Shown piece after piece: positions 1 to 7,004 of a DNA stretch of 50,323 nucleotides. Positions within the stretch are counted from its first letter, which is position 1; each line of letters opens with the position of its first letter. This stretch comes from Ruminococcus sp. (GTDB taxonomy: Bacteria > Bacillota > Clostridia > Oscillospirales > Acutalibacteraceae), in NCBI GenBank assembly GCA_017410265.1, contig JAFQRC010000008.1:1-50323 (forward strand). The letters are read 5' to 3'. The notes under the pieces were generated by a model. The model was not told the origin of the DNA. It ran no database searches and worked only from the letters and a program-made list of their open reading frames with translations. A program made the position numbers and the translations under genes.

Positions 1-230
1 CCATGGGCAGTGAACCAATCACCTGCGATTGCCACCACGGGATTTTTTGCAATCTGTTTCATCTTGTTTGACAAGCCATAAGTAAGCACATAAAATGCGC
101 TATCAAAATAAAAGGCATTTACGTTGCGCACATAGGGCGTTCCATCAGCCATTGTTGCTAATGCAATAATGCTGTCTTTTCCAAAACGTTCAATAAGTAT
201 CGTTTCTGCTTCTTTTGTTAATTTCTTCAT
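1..230 (-). CDS. Pyridoxamine 5'-phosphate oxidase family protein (partial)
   Basis: Only the first 77 residues are present; the gene runs off the left edge of the window. The protein starts MKKLTKEAETILIERFGKD, followed by IIALATMADGTPYVRNVNAF, then a strand pattern ending in VVAIAGDWFTAHG. This is the split-barrel flavin-binding fold of the PNPOx / general stress protein 26 family, whose members bind FMN, F420 or heme; the ligand cannot be told from the fragment. The start is fixed by a GGAGG ribosome site just upstream. It lies 26 bases behind the DinB gene and is probably co-transcribed with it. Confidence 0.75.
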   Translation of the reverse strand, partial: MKKLTKEAETILIERFGKDSIIALATMADGTPYVRNVNAFYFDSAFYVLTYGLSNKMKQIAKNPVVAIAGDWFTAH

Positions 231-256
231 TTTTCGTTCCTCCGTCAAATTGGATT

Positions 257-919
257 TTATCTCTTGTTCAACTGCTTATCTCTAATTTTAATACAAGCCT
301 CAACATGCATAATCCAATGTCTTGAAAATGGCATCTGAATCAATCCTCTTACATCTTTTCCACACCAGTAATCTATTAACCAATAGGCGTTTTCATCATC
401 ACTTACTACATTGAGTGTCTCTAAGTGTTTTCTTCTTTCATCGGATATTTTCTCTATCATATCACTATATGTAAGTGTTTTCAAAATCTGTGTTGTAGCT
501 TCATCAACATCAGCAATATAATTATATAGTTCCTCAATAGACAACTTTTTGGAAAACTCTCCGATTTCTTCTTTTACAAGTTCATTTGCAGTTGTAATAA
601 TCGGAGATTTTATGTGGCTTTGATAATCGCCCTTAAAGAAAATTTGCTCATCATTTGCAATAAGCGAATGTGCTACAATATCCTCAATACGAAAGATATG
701 CCATAAGGAATATGCTATCGTTTTGTTATGATAACCTTTAGCATTCAAATAAGGCATGGCACAAAAATCTGCATCTGACAATTCAGCCTTAAACTGCATA
801 ATTTGTTCCATAAGAGCCTTGCGAAGCTCTAACAATGTATCTATGCCAGCTGCAAAAGTATTTTTCTTCTTAATTTGTAACTGCAAGGTCTTATTCATTT
901 CTGCCCATTCTTTATTCAT
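257..919 (-). CDS. DinB/YfiT-like family protein
   Basis: A 220-residue soluble protein with the four-helix-bundle look of the DinB superfamily. The segment NKTIAYSLWHIFRIEDIVAH in the middle and SRHWIMHVEACIKIRD near the C-terminus supply the spaced histidines that bind a divalent metal in this family. Family members include thiol-dependent S-transferases and many stress-induced proteins of unknown substrate, so no precise reaction can be assigned. A GAGGTG ribosome site precedes the ATG. Its own promoter lies at 957-985, and it is followed by the truncated PNPOx gene, with which it likely forms a two-gene transcript. Confidence 0.75.
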   Translation of the reverse strand: MNKEWAEMNKTLQLQIKKKNTFAAGIDTLLELRKALMEQIMQFKAELSDADFCAMPYLNAKGYHNKTIAYSLWHIFRIEDIVAHSLIANDEQIFFKGDYQSHIKSPIITTANELVKEEIGEFSKKLSIEELYNYIADVDEATTQILKTLTYSDMIEKISDERRKHLETLNVVSDDENAYWLIDYWCGKDVRGLIQMPFSRHWIMHVEACIKIRDKQLNKR

Positions 920-956
920 AAATTAGCACCTCGCTAAATTCAAGTTTATCAAGTTC

Positions 957-985
957 ATTATAACACACCACACCTGAAACCTCAA
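957..985 (-). promoter_or_regulatory. Promoter of the DinB-PNPOx unit
   Basis: Read on the minus strand there is TTGAGG (980-985), a 17-base spacer and TATAAT (957-962), with TG one base before the -10 (extended -10). It closely resembles the promoter at 4626-4654. Confidence 0.7.
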
Positions 986-1004
986 CAACGTACATAGTAA
1001 AACA

Positions 1005-1045
1005 AAATGCAACATCGCAAGTTTCTCACTTGCAATGTTGCATTT
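1005..1045 (-). terminator. Terminator behind the methyltransferase gene
   Basis: A 17-base stem (arms 1005-1021 and 1029-1045, one mismatched pair) with a 7-base loop. On the minus strand the stem ends in TTT and is followed by TGTTTT. It closes the six-gene operon that starts at the CPBP gene. Confidence 0.7.
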
Positions 1046-1057
1046 ATAAATTGGGAT

Positions 1058-1612
1058 TTATTTAGCTGTAATTCTTCTAACCTTCTTAGCATCTATGATA
1101 ATTGAAACCATACCTAGCTTTTCGAGAGAATTTCTTGTATCAAATCTAAGTGAACGTCCAATCTTTCCATCACTTTCATTCCAGTATTTGTAATAAAAAT
1201 CACCATTTTCATCGCAATACTCAAGTAACTCCACAACAAAACCAGCTTGCCTAAACACTTCACAAAACTGTTTGTAGTCATACACTATTTTATGAGTAAA
1301 TGCAGGGTGGTTAGGATCTCCGTTGCCACCAACTTTAACCATATTCTGATACCATTCATTACGAAAATTCTTATCTGGTACAGCAGCACGAATATATCCA
1401 CCATCTTCTAGAAAATCAAAGCAATTCTTTGCAGCAACCATACCATCTTTTAGCGTCATATGCTCCCACACATGTTCTGCGAGAAATGCTGTTGGTTTTT
1501 CTTTGCTGAACATACGCTCAAAATCTTCTCTGTTTAATAAATCAAGCTCAATTTCCTGAGTGCTTATCCAACCATCATATTTTGTTTTTCCTGCACCTAT
1601 TACTATCTTCAT
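1058..1612 (-). CDS. Predicted SAM-dependent methyltransferase-like protein
   Basis: A 184-residue protein beginning MKIVIGAGKTKYDGWISTQE, like the small class I methyltransferase-like proteins of the COG4627 type: a short glycine motif (IGAG), then AEHVWEHMTL and a strand/loop GGYIRAAVPDKNF corresponding to motifs around the SAM pocket. The glycine-rich motif I is short, so SAM binding is an inference from the family. The substrate is unknown. An AGAGGT ribosome site precedes the start. It is the last gene of a tight operon of small accessory enzymes and is followed by a clear terminator. Confidence 0.65.
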   Translation of the reverse strand: MKIVIGAGKTKYDGWISTQEIELDLLNREDFERMFSKEKPTAFLAEHVWEHMTLKDGMVAAKNCFDFLEDGGYIRAAVPDKNFRNEWYQNMVKVGGNGDPNHPAFTHKIVYDYKQFCEVFRQAGFVVELLEYCDENGDFYYKYWNESDGKIGRSLRFDTRNSLEKLGMVSIIIDAKKVRRITAK

Positions 1613-1637
1613 TTTATACCTCTGAAAATTGGAATTG

Positions 1638-1967
1638 TTAGCTAAGGGTTTGTGAGAATATCTGTTTCAATACTTCTGATGGCAATTCCTGTTTCACATA
1701 GACTTGTAACATACCTTTTGGAGTGATTTTATAGTCTGTTAGTTCTTCCTTATGTTCCATAACCGCTTTTGCTTCAATGTTGATATGGTCTTTGAAAGCA
1801 ATAAGTCTTACGAAAGAATCACCTACATAATAGCTCGGTAACTTCGCCCACAAAGTTTCTTCTACCTCAGCTTTCACACTGTCATAAATCAGACTTCTTA
1901 AACTACCAAACAAATCTGTAATCTCACACGGAAATTTCTCCAAATACTCTTTCACTTGCTCGTTCAT
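1638..1967 (-). CDS. DUF1801 (YdhG-like) domain protein
   Basis: A 109-residue protein with the DUF1801 pattern: an N-terminal helix (NEQVKEYLEKFP), the ETLWAKLPSYYVGD segment and an FVRLIAFKDHINIEA strand pair. Proteins of this fold include YdhG and the frataxin-like iron-chaperone candidates, but the biochemical role is not settled. A TGAGGT ribosome site sits upstream of the ATG. It is flanked by the TfoX-N gene (27 bases upstream) and the methyltransferase gene (25 bases downstream), so it is almost certainly an operon member. Confidence 0.65.
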   Translation of the reverse strand: MNEQVKEYLEKFPCEITDLFGSLRSLIYDSVKAEVEETLWAKLPSYYVGDSFVRLIAFKDHINIEAKAVMEHKEELTDYKITPKGMLQVYVKQELPSEVLKQIFSQTLS

Positions 1968-1994
1968 ATAATCGACCTCAAAACTATTGTTTAC

Positions 1995-2306
1995 TTATTT
2001 CTTCTTTGGTGCAGGGAGTTCATCGTACATAGCATTAAAGAGTTCAGTCAAGAACTCTTTGCTGTCTACATTATCCACTAACAACATTTCTTTTGCACCT
2101 TCATAAGGCAACTCGTAGGTTGCACTCGGCATAAGAGATACAGCAGATTTAACAGGCTTTACGAGTAATCTGTCATCATAAATTCCGCCAACAATTTTTC
2201 CACGATAGTAGATAATGTACTCGCCCATCATTGCTCTGTATGTTACCTCGTCCAACTGGGATAACTGTTCCAATATAAAATCTAAATACTCTTTACTCGA
2301 AGCCAT
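1995..2306 (-). CDS. TfoX N-terminal domain protein
   Basis: About 103 residues starting MASSKEYLDFILEQLSQLD, with the MMGEYIIYYRGKIVGGIYDD core typical of TfoX/Sxy N-terminal domains. The ATG at 2306 is chosen because AGAGGTGG lies just before it; an in-frame ATG 36 bases upstream has no ribosome site and would overlap the acetyltransferase gene. Stand-alone TfoX-N proteins are common in Firmicutes and lack the C-terminal domain of the competence regulator, so a role in competence should not be assumed. Located in the accessory operon. Confidence 0.7.
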   Translation of the reverse strand: MASSKEYLDFILEQLSQLDEVTYRAMMGEYIIYYRGKIVGGIYDDRLLVKPVKSAVSLMPSATYELPYEGAKEMLLVDNVDSKEFLTELFNAMYDELPAPKKK

Positions 2307-2317
2307 ATTCCACCTCT

Positions 2318-2773
2318 TTAAATCGAATTTGATAATCGCCATATGTTTTTCTTAAAACATATGATACGATTAGCTTCATCAAAACCCATAGACAAATGAA
2401 ACTTAAGACTTGTTAAATTATCAAGTTCACAATCACTTGCAAACTCACTGCAACCTTTATCCTTTGCCCAGTTCTCACAAGCATCAAGCAACTCCTTTGC
2501 GTAACCTCTATTTCGATAATCTTCTTCCACAAATATTCCTTCCAAATATCCCACAGGAGAAGTATTTGTACCTTCAACATAATCTGTACGCAAACCGCAC
2601 TGTGCAAAACCTACAGGCAGGTTATCTGAATACTTGATAAATAACATTGCATTCTTATTATTTATTGCATCTGTAAAGCTCGCTTCTAAGTCTTCAATAG
2701 TATGGCTACTCCACATCTTAACAGCCATTTCTGCTAAGACTCGGCTATCATCTTTTGTTGCTCTTATCACCAT
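2318..2773 (-). CDS. AAC(6')-like GNAT N-acetyltransferase
   Basis: A 151-residue GNAT protein that would transfer acetyl from acetyl-CoA to an amine. The segments GFAQCGLRTDYVEG, SPVGYLEGIFVEEDYRNRGY (the acetyl-CoA pyrophosphate loop, R/Q-x-x-G-x-G/A type) and CSEFASDCELDNLTSLKFH match, from memory, the aminoglycoside 6'-N-acetyltransferase type I family. Whether it acts on aminoglycosides or another amine cannot be told from sequence alone. The start is set at the ATG preceded by AGAGGTG; a GTG three codons upstream overlaps that ribosome site. Operon member. Confidence 0.75.
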   Translation of the reverse strand: MVIRATKDDSRVLAEMAVKMWSSHTIEDLEASFTDAINNKNAMLFIKYSDNLPVGFAQCGLRTDYVEGTNTSPVGYLEGIFVEEDYRNRGYAKELLDACENWAKDKGCSEFASDCELDNLTSLKFHLSMGFDEANRIICFKKNIWRLSNSI

Positions 2774-2829
2774 ATAAATCACCTCTACAAATTCACAAAT
2801 TCAAGTTTGACGCTCCAACAAACTAAAAG

Positions 2830-3816
2830 TTATCTCTTTATTAATGCTTCAACAATGTTTTTTTCAATATATTCTACTCTGTCAAAAACCATAGGTTTAA
2901 AATGTGCAGTTATGGCTACTACAATTTGATTCTTTCTATCAATATAAATAATATTACCACCATCACCAATAGCGGCAATTACATCTCTTGTTCTGTGAGG
3001 AAGCCACCATAAAAAACCATAATCCTGATTTCCAAATTTCTCATCGGTGGATATGTAGGATTTTGTCATCATTTCAATCCAATTTTCACTTACAATACGG
3101 GCATTGTTATATACTCCGTTATTAAGCACCATCAAACCTATCTGTGCCATTTCATAAGCAGAAAGAGATAATCCCCAACCTGCGGTTGGCATACCTGTCG
3201 GGTCTAAAAACCAAACCTTTCCATGGTCGTTTTTGTTCATTAAATACTCAAACTGCTCTTCTTTGCTCTCGCAACCTGCATTGCTTCTTGGTGTAATTCC
3301 TAAAGGCTTAAAAAGATATTCGTTAGCAAAATCAAGCACATTCATACCACTTGTAATTCTGATAATTCCCAAAAGGATTTGAACACCAAGAGTGTGATAT
3401 CTGAATTCATTGGTTACACCTTTGCGACCACCCAAAACATCCAATGTTGTCAGCGTCCAATCCCCAGATGTGCAAACCTTTGTCCAAGGCTCACTCTTTC
3501 CCTTATAAGGAGCTGTCATTGTAAGCAAATGTTTTATTGTAACTTGATATATAGTTTGCTCTCCTCTTTTAGGAGTGTAAGTATCCTTGTAATAGTCTAT
3601 TACAAAGTCATCTACACCTTTTATCAAACCTTTGTCAATAGCAATACCTATCAGCAATGCTGTTACAGATTTTGTTACACTCATAACATTCATTGTATCG
3701 TCTTTTTTAAAACCATTTCTATACTCTTCAATTTCAAGTATGTTATCTTTGTATGCTACTATCTGTTTTATGTTAATATCGTTTTTACTTGAATAAGTAT
3801 CCAGAACTTTCTTCAT
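2830..3816 (-). CDS. Serine hydrolase, class C beta-lactamase/DD-peptidase fold
   Basis: A 328-residue protein with the penicillin-binding-protein fold. MSVTKSVTALLIG holds the SxxK nucleophile motif. The usual Y-x-N motif is replaced by Y-H-T in FRYHTLG, and the third motif region reads IGDGGN. A conserved PTGMPTAGWGLSLSAYEMA segment is typical of the family (beta-lactamase-related hydrolases). No signal peptide is visible at this start, so it should be cytoplasmic. The start is preceded by AGGAGG; 22 further in-frame codons upstream have no ribosome site. Probably an esterase, amidase or peptidase of unknown substrate rather than a resistance beta-lactamase. Confidence 0.75.
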   Translation of the reverse strand: MKKVLDTYSSKNDINIKQIVAYKDNILEIEEYRNGFKKDDTMNVMSVTKSVTALLIGIAIDKGLIKGVDDFVIDYYKDTYTPKRGEQTIYQVTIKHLLTMTAPYKGKSEPWTKVCTSGDWTLTTLDVLGGRKGVTNEFRYHTLGVQILLGIIRITSGMNVLDFANEYLFKPLGITPRSNAGCESKEEQFEYLMNKNDHGKVWFLDPTGMPTAGWGLSLSAYEMAQIGLMVLNNGVYNNARIVSENWIEMMTKSYISTDEKFGNQDYGFLWWLPHRTRDVIAAIGDGGNIIYIDRKNQIVVAITAHFKPMVFDRVEYIEKNIVEALIKR

Positions 3817-3869
3817 CAAAGCTTCCTCCTGTAAAGCAGTAAAAATCATATTATACAAATCAAGAATCA

Positions 3870-4592
3870 TTACATTCCACACATTGTTTCATAGAACCCT
3901 GGAATCAACGATGTCGCAAAAATTTGCATAACCGTTGCAACATCAATAACTGCGTGTCCTATCATTATTGGCAGTGGATTTCTCTTTTTGTAGTAATTCA
4001 AACACAAAATAATAGTCAATGGCAAGAAAGATAAAAATCTATATGTAATATATCTTATATCAAACAAAGTTGGTATAAAACTGTGTTGAAGTGCAAAGAA
4101 AAATGCTGGCACAATTACGGCGAGATATTTGTTTTTTATCTGGTTTACTCCACAGCCCAGATACAAGCCTTCTTCAGCGAATGCGGTTGTAACTGGCAAC
4201 ACTACAATATTGATTATCGTCAAAGCAAGCGGTATAGGAGCAATCATCATCGGTGCAGCATACGGAATCACTCCGTAGCATACAAAGCCTGCCAGATACA
4301 TACCCGCCATTCCAACAACAACTATAACAACTGTCATAATCAAAATTTGTTTGATGGTGGTCTTGCCTTTTTCATAATTTATCAATTCGAAGTAGTTAGA
4401 ATTTTTCGACTTAGCTATAACAACTAAAAGTAGTATTGTTGCAATATTCACAATACTTGCTACAACCGACCACCAGTTACTAATTTCGTCTAGTTTTTTA
4501 TCGACAATAAACGCACCGACTAAAAATATCAAAACAAAAACGATACATCTAATCGGTAGCAAATAAGGTAAATTTTTATTGTTATTCTTCAT
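3870..4592 (-). CDS. CPBP-family intramembrane protease-like protein
   Basis: A 240-residue polytopic membrane protein with about eight hydrophobic segments. It carries the CPBP (Abi/Rce1-like) motifs EEGLYLG, FALQH and GHAVID. The FxxxH and HxxxD motifs are intact, but the arginine normally found in EExxxR is leucine. Family members act as membrane metalloproteases or as bacteriocin self-immunity factors. It is the first gene of the accessory operon; the ATG follows GGAGGGG. An in-frame extension of 32 codons upstream would run through the promoter at 4626-4654 and is rejected. Confidence 0.7.
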   Translation of the reverse strand: MKNNNKNLPYLLPIRCIVFVLIFLVGAFIVDKKLDEISNWWSVVASIVNIATILLLVVIAKSKNSNYFELINYEKGKTTIKQILIMTVVIVVVGMAGMYLAGFVCYGVIPYAAPMMIAPIPLALTIINIVVLPVTTAFAEEGLYLGCGVNQIKNKYLAVIVPAFFFALQHSFIPTLFDIRYITYRFLSFLPLTIILCLNYYKKRNPLPIMIGHAVIDVATVMQIFATSLIPGFYETMCGM

Positions 4593-4625
4593 TTTCCCCT
4601 CCACAAATTCAAGAATATTGAGATA

Positions 4626-4654
4626 ATCATACCACACCACCCCAAAAATCTCAA
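4626..4654 (-). promoter_or_regulatory. Promoter of the CPBP operon
   Basis: On the minus strand: TTGAGA (4649-4654), 17 bases, TATGAT (4626-4631) with a TGG extended -10. The surrounding sequence is about 80% identical over 34 bases to the promoter at 957-985. Confidence 0.65.
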
Positions 4655-4673
4655 CAACTGTGTATAGAAAATC

Positions 4674-4702
4674 AGAGCACAGACGCATTTCACCTGTACT
4701 CT
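4674..4702 (-). terminator. Possible terminator behind the Thr-rich lipoprotein gene
   Basis: A nine-pair stem with one G-U pair (arms 4674-4682 and 4694-4702), followed on the minus strand by a weak U-run (GATTTTC). Confidence 0.45.
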
Positions 4703-4737
4703 AATCTTTGATTAATGCGGATCAGTTTTTGATACGC

Positions 4738-5415
4738 TTATCCGTAGCAGAAGTAGATGTTGTACGTGCCATCTGACTGCTTTTCAGCGTAGCAGTTGAA
4801 GCCCATCTGACTGTAGTTTGTAGCGTATCCATCTAGTGCTAGTATTGAATCAATGTCTGCATCTAATCCTGATACTGTTCTGCTCAGCTGTTCTTCATAT
4901 GTGCGATTTGCTGTTGTATTTAGACAACCTTGATATGCGAACAACCAACCGCTGTTGCTTATGTTTAGTGTTGTATCATACGTCATACCTTTGCTTTGAT
5001 TGTGGCTGATTATGTAGCTGATCATATTCTGAATATCTTGTTCGCTGTTGCTTGACTTTGGTTCTTGTTTTGCTTTTTCTGTTGGTTTTTGAGTTGGCTT
5101 AGTTGTTGTTTTAGGTGCTGATTCTTGTGTTATCTTTTGAGCTTGTGCAGGAGCTCTAGTTTCTTCTGCTCGCTCCACAATTTCGACTTCAACTCGCTGT
5201 TCTGTTTTGGCTGTAGACCTTACTGTTTCAATCTCAGTAAGTTCGGTCAATTTCTCTGTTACTGCTGATGTTTCTCTAACGGTTTCTTTGACCTTTGTTT
5301 CAATGATTGCTGTCGGTGTTATTTCATCAGGTGTAGCGTTTATCATTTCACCGCTACTGCATGCTGTAAGCACGAGTAAGCTGAATATTAGTGTACATAG
5401 AATTCTCTTTTTCAT
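4738..5415 (-). CDS. Thr/Glu-rich predicted lipoprotein
   Basis: A 225-residue exported protein. MKKRILCTLIFSLLVLTAC is a lipoprotein signal peptide with an LTAC lipobox. Residues of about 25-125 form a low-complexity linker rich in Thr, Glu, Lys and Pro, and a globular C-terminal part of about 95 residues follows with four cysteines. I do not recognise the C-terminal domain. The ATG overlaps the stop of the preceding small gene in an ATGA junction, indicating translational coupling, and a GAGGAG ribosome site is present. Confidence 0.7.
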   Translation of the reverse strand: MKKRILCTLIFSLLVLTACSSGEMINATPDEITPTAIIETKVKETVRETSAVTEKLTELTEIETVRSTAKTEQRVEVEIVERAEETRAPAQAQKITQESAPKTTTKPTQKPTEKAKQEPKSSNSEQDIQNMISYIISHNQSKGMTYDTTLNISNSGWLFAYQGCLNTTANRTYEEQLSRTVSGLDADIDSILALDGYATNYSQMGFNCYAEKQSDGTYNIYFCYG

Positions 5416-5690
5416 ATTTCTTCTCCTCTGTAATTTTGAACTTCTATCATTATTTTTGTTGCTATTATGAAACCTTGTGCGAACATATCTCGTTCCAAAC
5501 AACAGTATAGTTCGTTGTAAGCATCTTTGAATTTTTCTAAGGTTTCTTTTTGCTTTTGTGTGAGTGTTGGGTTCAGCTCTTCTTCGTATTGACATACTAA
5601 ATTTTGAAGTTCATCCACTTTCGAACCTCGTCTGACATCTCTGTCGCACGGACTCACATTTCCGTAATATAAATCTTCGAGTATACTCAT
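5412..5690 (-). CDS. Small DUF6809-like protein
   Basis: A 92-residue, probably helical cytoplasmic protein starting MSILEDLYYGNVSPCDRD; this opening resembles small clostridial proteins annotated DUF6809 (from memory), whose role is unknown. Its start overlaps the stop of the upstream 38-residue ORF and its stop overlaps the start of the lipoprotein gene, both by ATGA junctions. The ribosome site GAGGTG lies inside the end of the upstream ORF. Such proteins often sit near mobile elements and recombinases. Confidence 0.65.
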   Translation of the reverse strand: MSILEDLYYGNVSPCDRDVRRGSKVDELQNLVCQYEEELNPTLTQKQKETLEKFKDAYNELYCCLERDMFAQGFIIATKIMIEVQNYRGEEI

Positions 5691-5803
5691 TTCATCACCT
5701 CACATAACAAGAGAGCGACCCTCTTCGAAGTTAATCGATAGAGAATCGCTCTCGGTTTAATATTTGTATTCTGTTTTATTTTCTCTCTGACTTTCCGTGC
5801 CAT
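5687..5803 (-). CDS. 38-residue small ORF, possible recombinase remnant
   Basis: Reads MARKVREKIKQNTNIKPRAI and continues to ...SKRVALLLCEVMK, then stops. It has a very strong AAGGAGG site seven bases before the ATG, and its stop overlaps the next start. The layout, MARKV near the N-terminus followed by a K-R-V-A-hydrophobic strand about 27 residues later, resembles the first residues of large clostridial serine recombinases, where that strand leads into the catalytic serine. Here the reading frame ends instead. It is either a true small protein or a decayed 5' end of a recombinase gene whose initiation signals still drive the two genes behind it. Confidence 0.5.
   Translation of the reverse strand: MARKVREKIKQNTNIKPRAILYRLTSKRVALLLCEVMK
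5711..5753 (-). repeat. Inverted repeat inside the 38-residue ORF
   Basis: Perfect 8-base arms GAGAGCGA (5711-5718) and TCGCTCTC (5746-5753) separated by 27 bases. It could form an mRNA hairpin just before the DUF6809-like ribosome site. No U-run follows it, so it is not a standard terminator. Confidence 0.6.
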
Positions 5804-5936
5804 CTCAGCACCTCCTTGCAGTACAAACATATACCACAAAGAATTTCATAAGTCCAGATAAATTATTTTATCGAGTTTATTCGACAATCAGTTATGCTTT
5901 TAGTGTGATATAAACATATTAAAAAACAATCATTGC

Positions 5937-7004
5937 TTAAGAATCTAAATTCTGCAATTCAAAATTATTTACAACAATCATATCAAGCTGTTTTGCAATA
6001 TCTGTAAACTCTTTATTCAAATCAAGTGTTTTAACTGATATTTTATTATGGCTCATCATATATTCGTTATCAGGTGTAACAGCTTCATCAGTTTTTGCAT
6101 ACAACAGCATACCTGAAACACTTCCGTCACCTGTTGTATCATAATTTTTCACGTAGGTAAATATCTGATACAGATTATGCGAGTGTATGGTCACCTTGTC
6201 ATACTGTCCTTTTTGCATAGAGTGGCTGTAATACTTAGCATCGATAATCAAAGTTCTACCCCTACGCTTCAGCATTATATCCGTTTGCATTACAGGTAGA
6301 AATTCAACCACACCATCATCTGTGTTCCAAGGAACCTGAGTAGAGTTAGCCGAAAAAACTCCTTTGTAGTGATATCGATAATACTCAAGAATAAATCTCT
6401 CGTACAAGCTGTGCATTCGCTTTTCATCAAGGAACGATGCCATCTTGAAGTTACCTTTTTCATCTGACCGTAAAAGCCCTTTGATAACAAAGTAACATAC
6501 ATTGAGAAGCATTCTATAATTCTGATTATTTCTCTGATATCGAAGTGTGTCCCACTTTATAGTTGAAAACTCTATGGTATCAACTTCTGAAAAATAGAGC
6601 ATCTCTTTCTTCAGTTCACTTTTATGTTTCACTGACACAGATGGCTGTTTTATCAATAACATTACTGTCGACTTGATAATCTGATTAAATCGATTATTCA
6701 CTGACAATTCATCGTATTCACAAGAAAGAGTTCTCTTTTTCTGTAACTTCAGTTTCACAGAAGAGGTTATATCTATCTTACCTCTTAGAGTAGACAACTC
6801 CTCATTGACACTGATGTATTCACGATACAGACCTTGTTTTAGTTGCTGTGCCAGACCTTTTGATAGAATCGACGAAAACATATCTTCTATGTTTTCGAAT
6901 TTTTCAGAAGCTATCTCTTCATAATTCGTCTGTCTAAGCACACTAAACGCATAAGTTAACATATAATAAATATTTTTTATTACTATGCTCTTATCCTTAT
7001 ACAT
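5937..7004 (-). CDS. mcrC: McrC-family nuclease subunit
   Basis: A 355-residue partner of the McrB GTPase, forming a modification-dependent restriction complex that cleaves DNA with modified cytosines. The N-terminal IKNIYYMLTYAF, the middle LRGKIDI and the C-terminal nuclease core MQTDIMLKRRGRTLIIDAKYY (PD-(D/E)xK: D...D-A-K) are characteristic of McrC. The start used is the ATG overlapping the mcrB stop by eight bases; an 18-codon in-frame extension upstream lies inside mcrB and is unlikely. It is the last gene of the defence island; no clear terminator was found behind it. Confidence 0.9.
   Translation of the reverse strand: MYKDKSIVIKNIYYMLTYAFSVLRQTNYEEIASEKFENIEDMFSSILSKGLAQQLKQGLYREYISVNEELSTLRGKIDITSSVKLKLQKKRTLSCEYDELSVNNRFNQIIKSTVMLLIKQPSVSVKHKSELKKEMLYFSEVDTIEFSTIKWDTLRYQRNNQNYRMLLNVCYFVIKGLLRSDEKGNFKMASFLDEKRMHSLYERFILEYYRYHYKGVFSANSTQVPWNTDDGVVEFLPVMQTDIMLKRRGRTLIIDAKYYSHSMQKGQYDKVTIHSHNLYQIFTYVKNYDTTGDGSVSGMLLYAKTDEAVTPDNEYMMSHNKISVKTLDLNKEFTDIAKQLDMIVVNNFELQNLDS

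Noticed and set aside
3379..3792. Long plus-strand frame opposite the serine hydrolase
   Set aside because: It is antisense to a well-supported gene, Cys/Tyr-rich without family features, and has no start signals.
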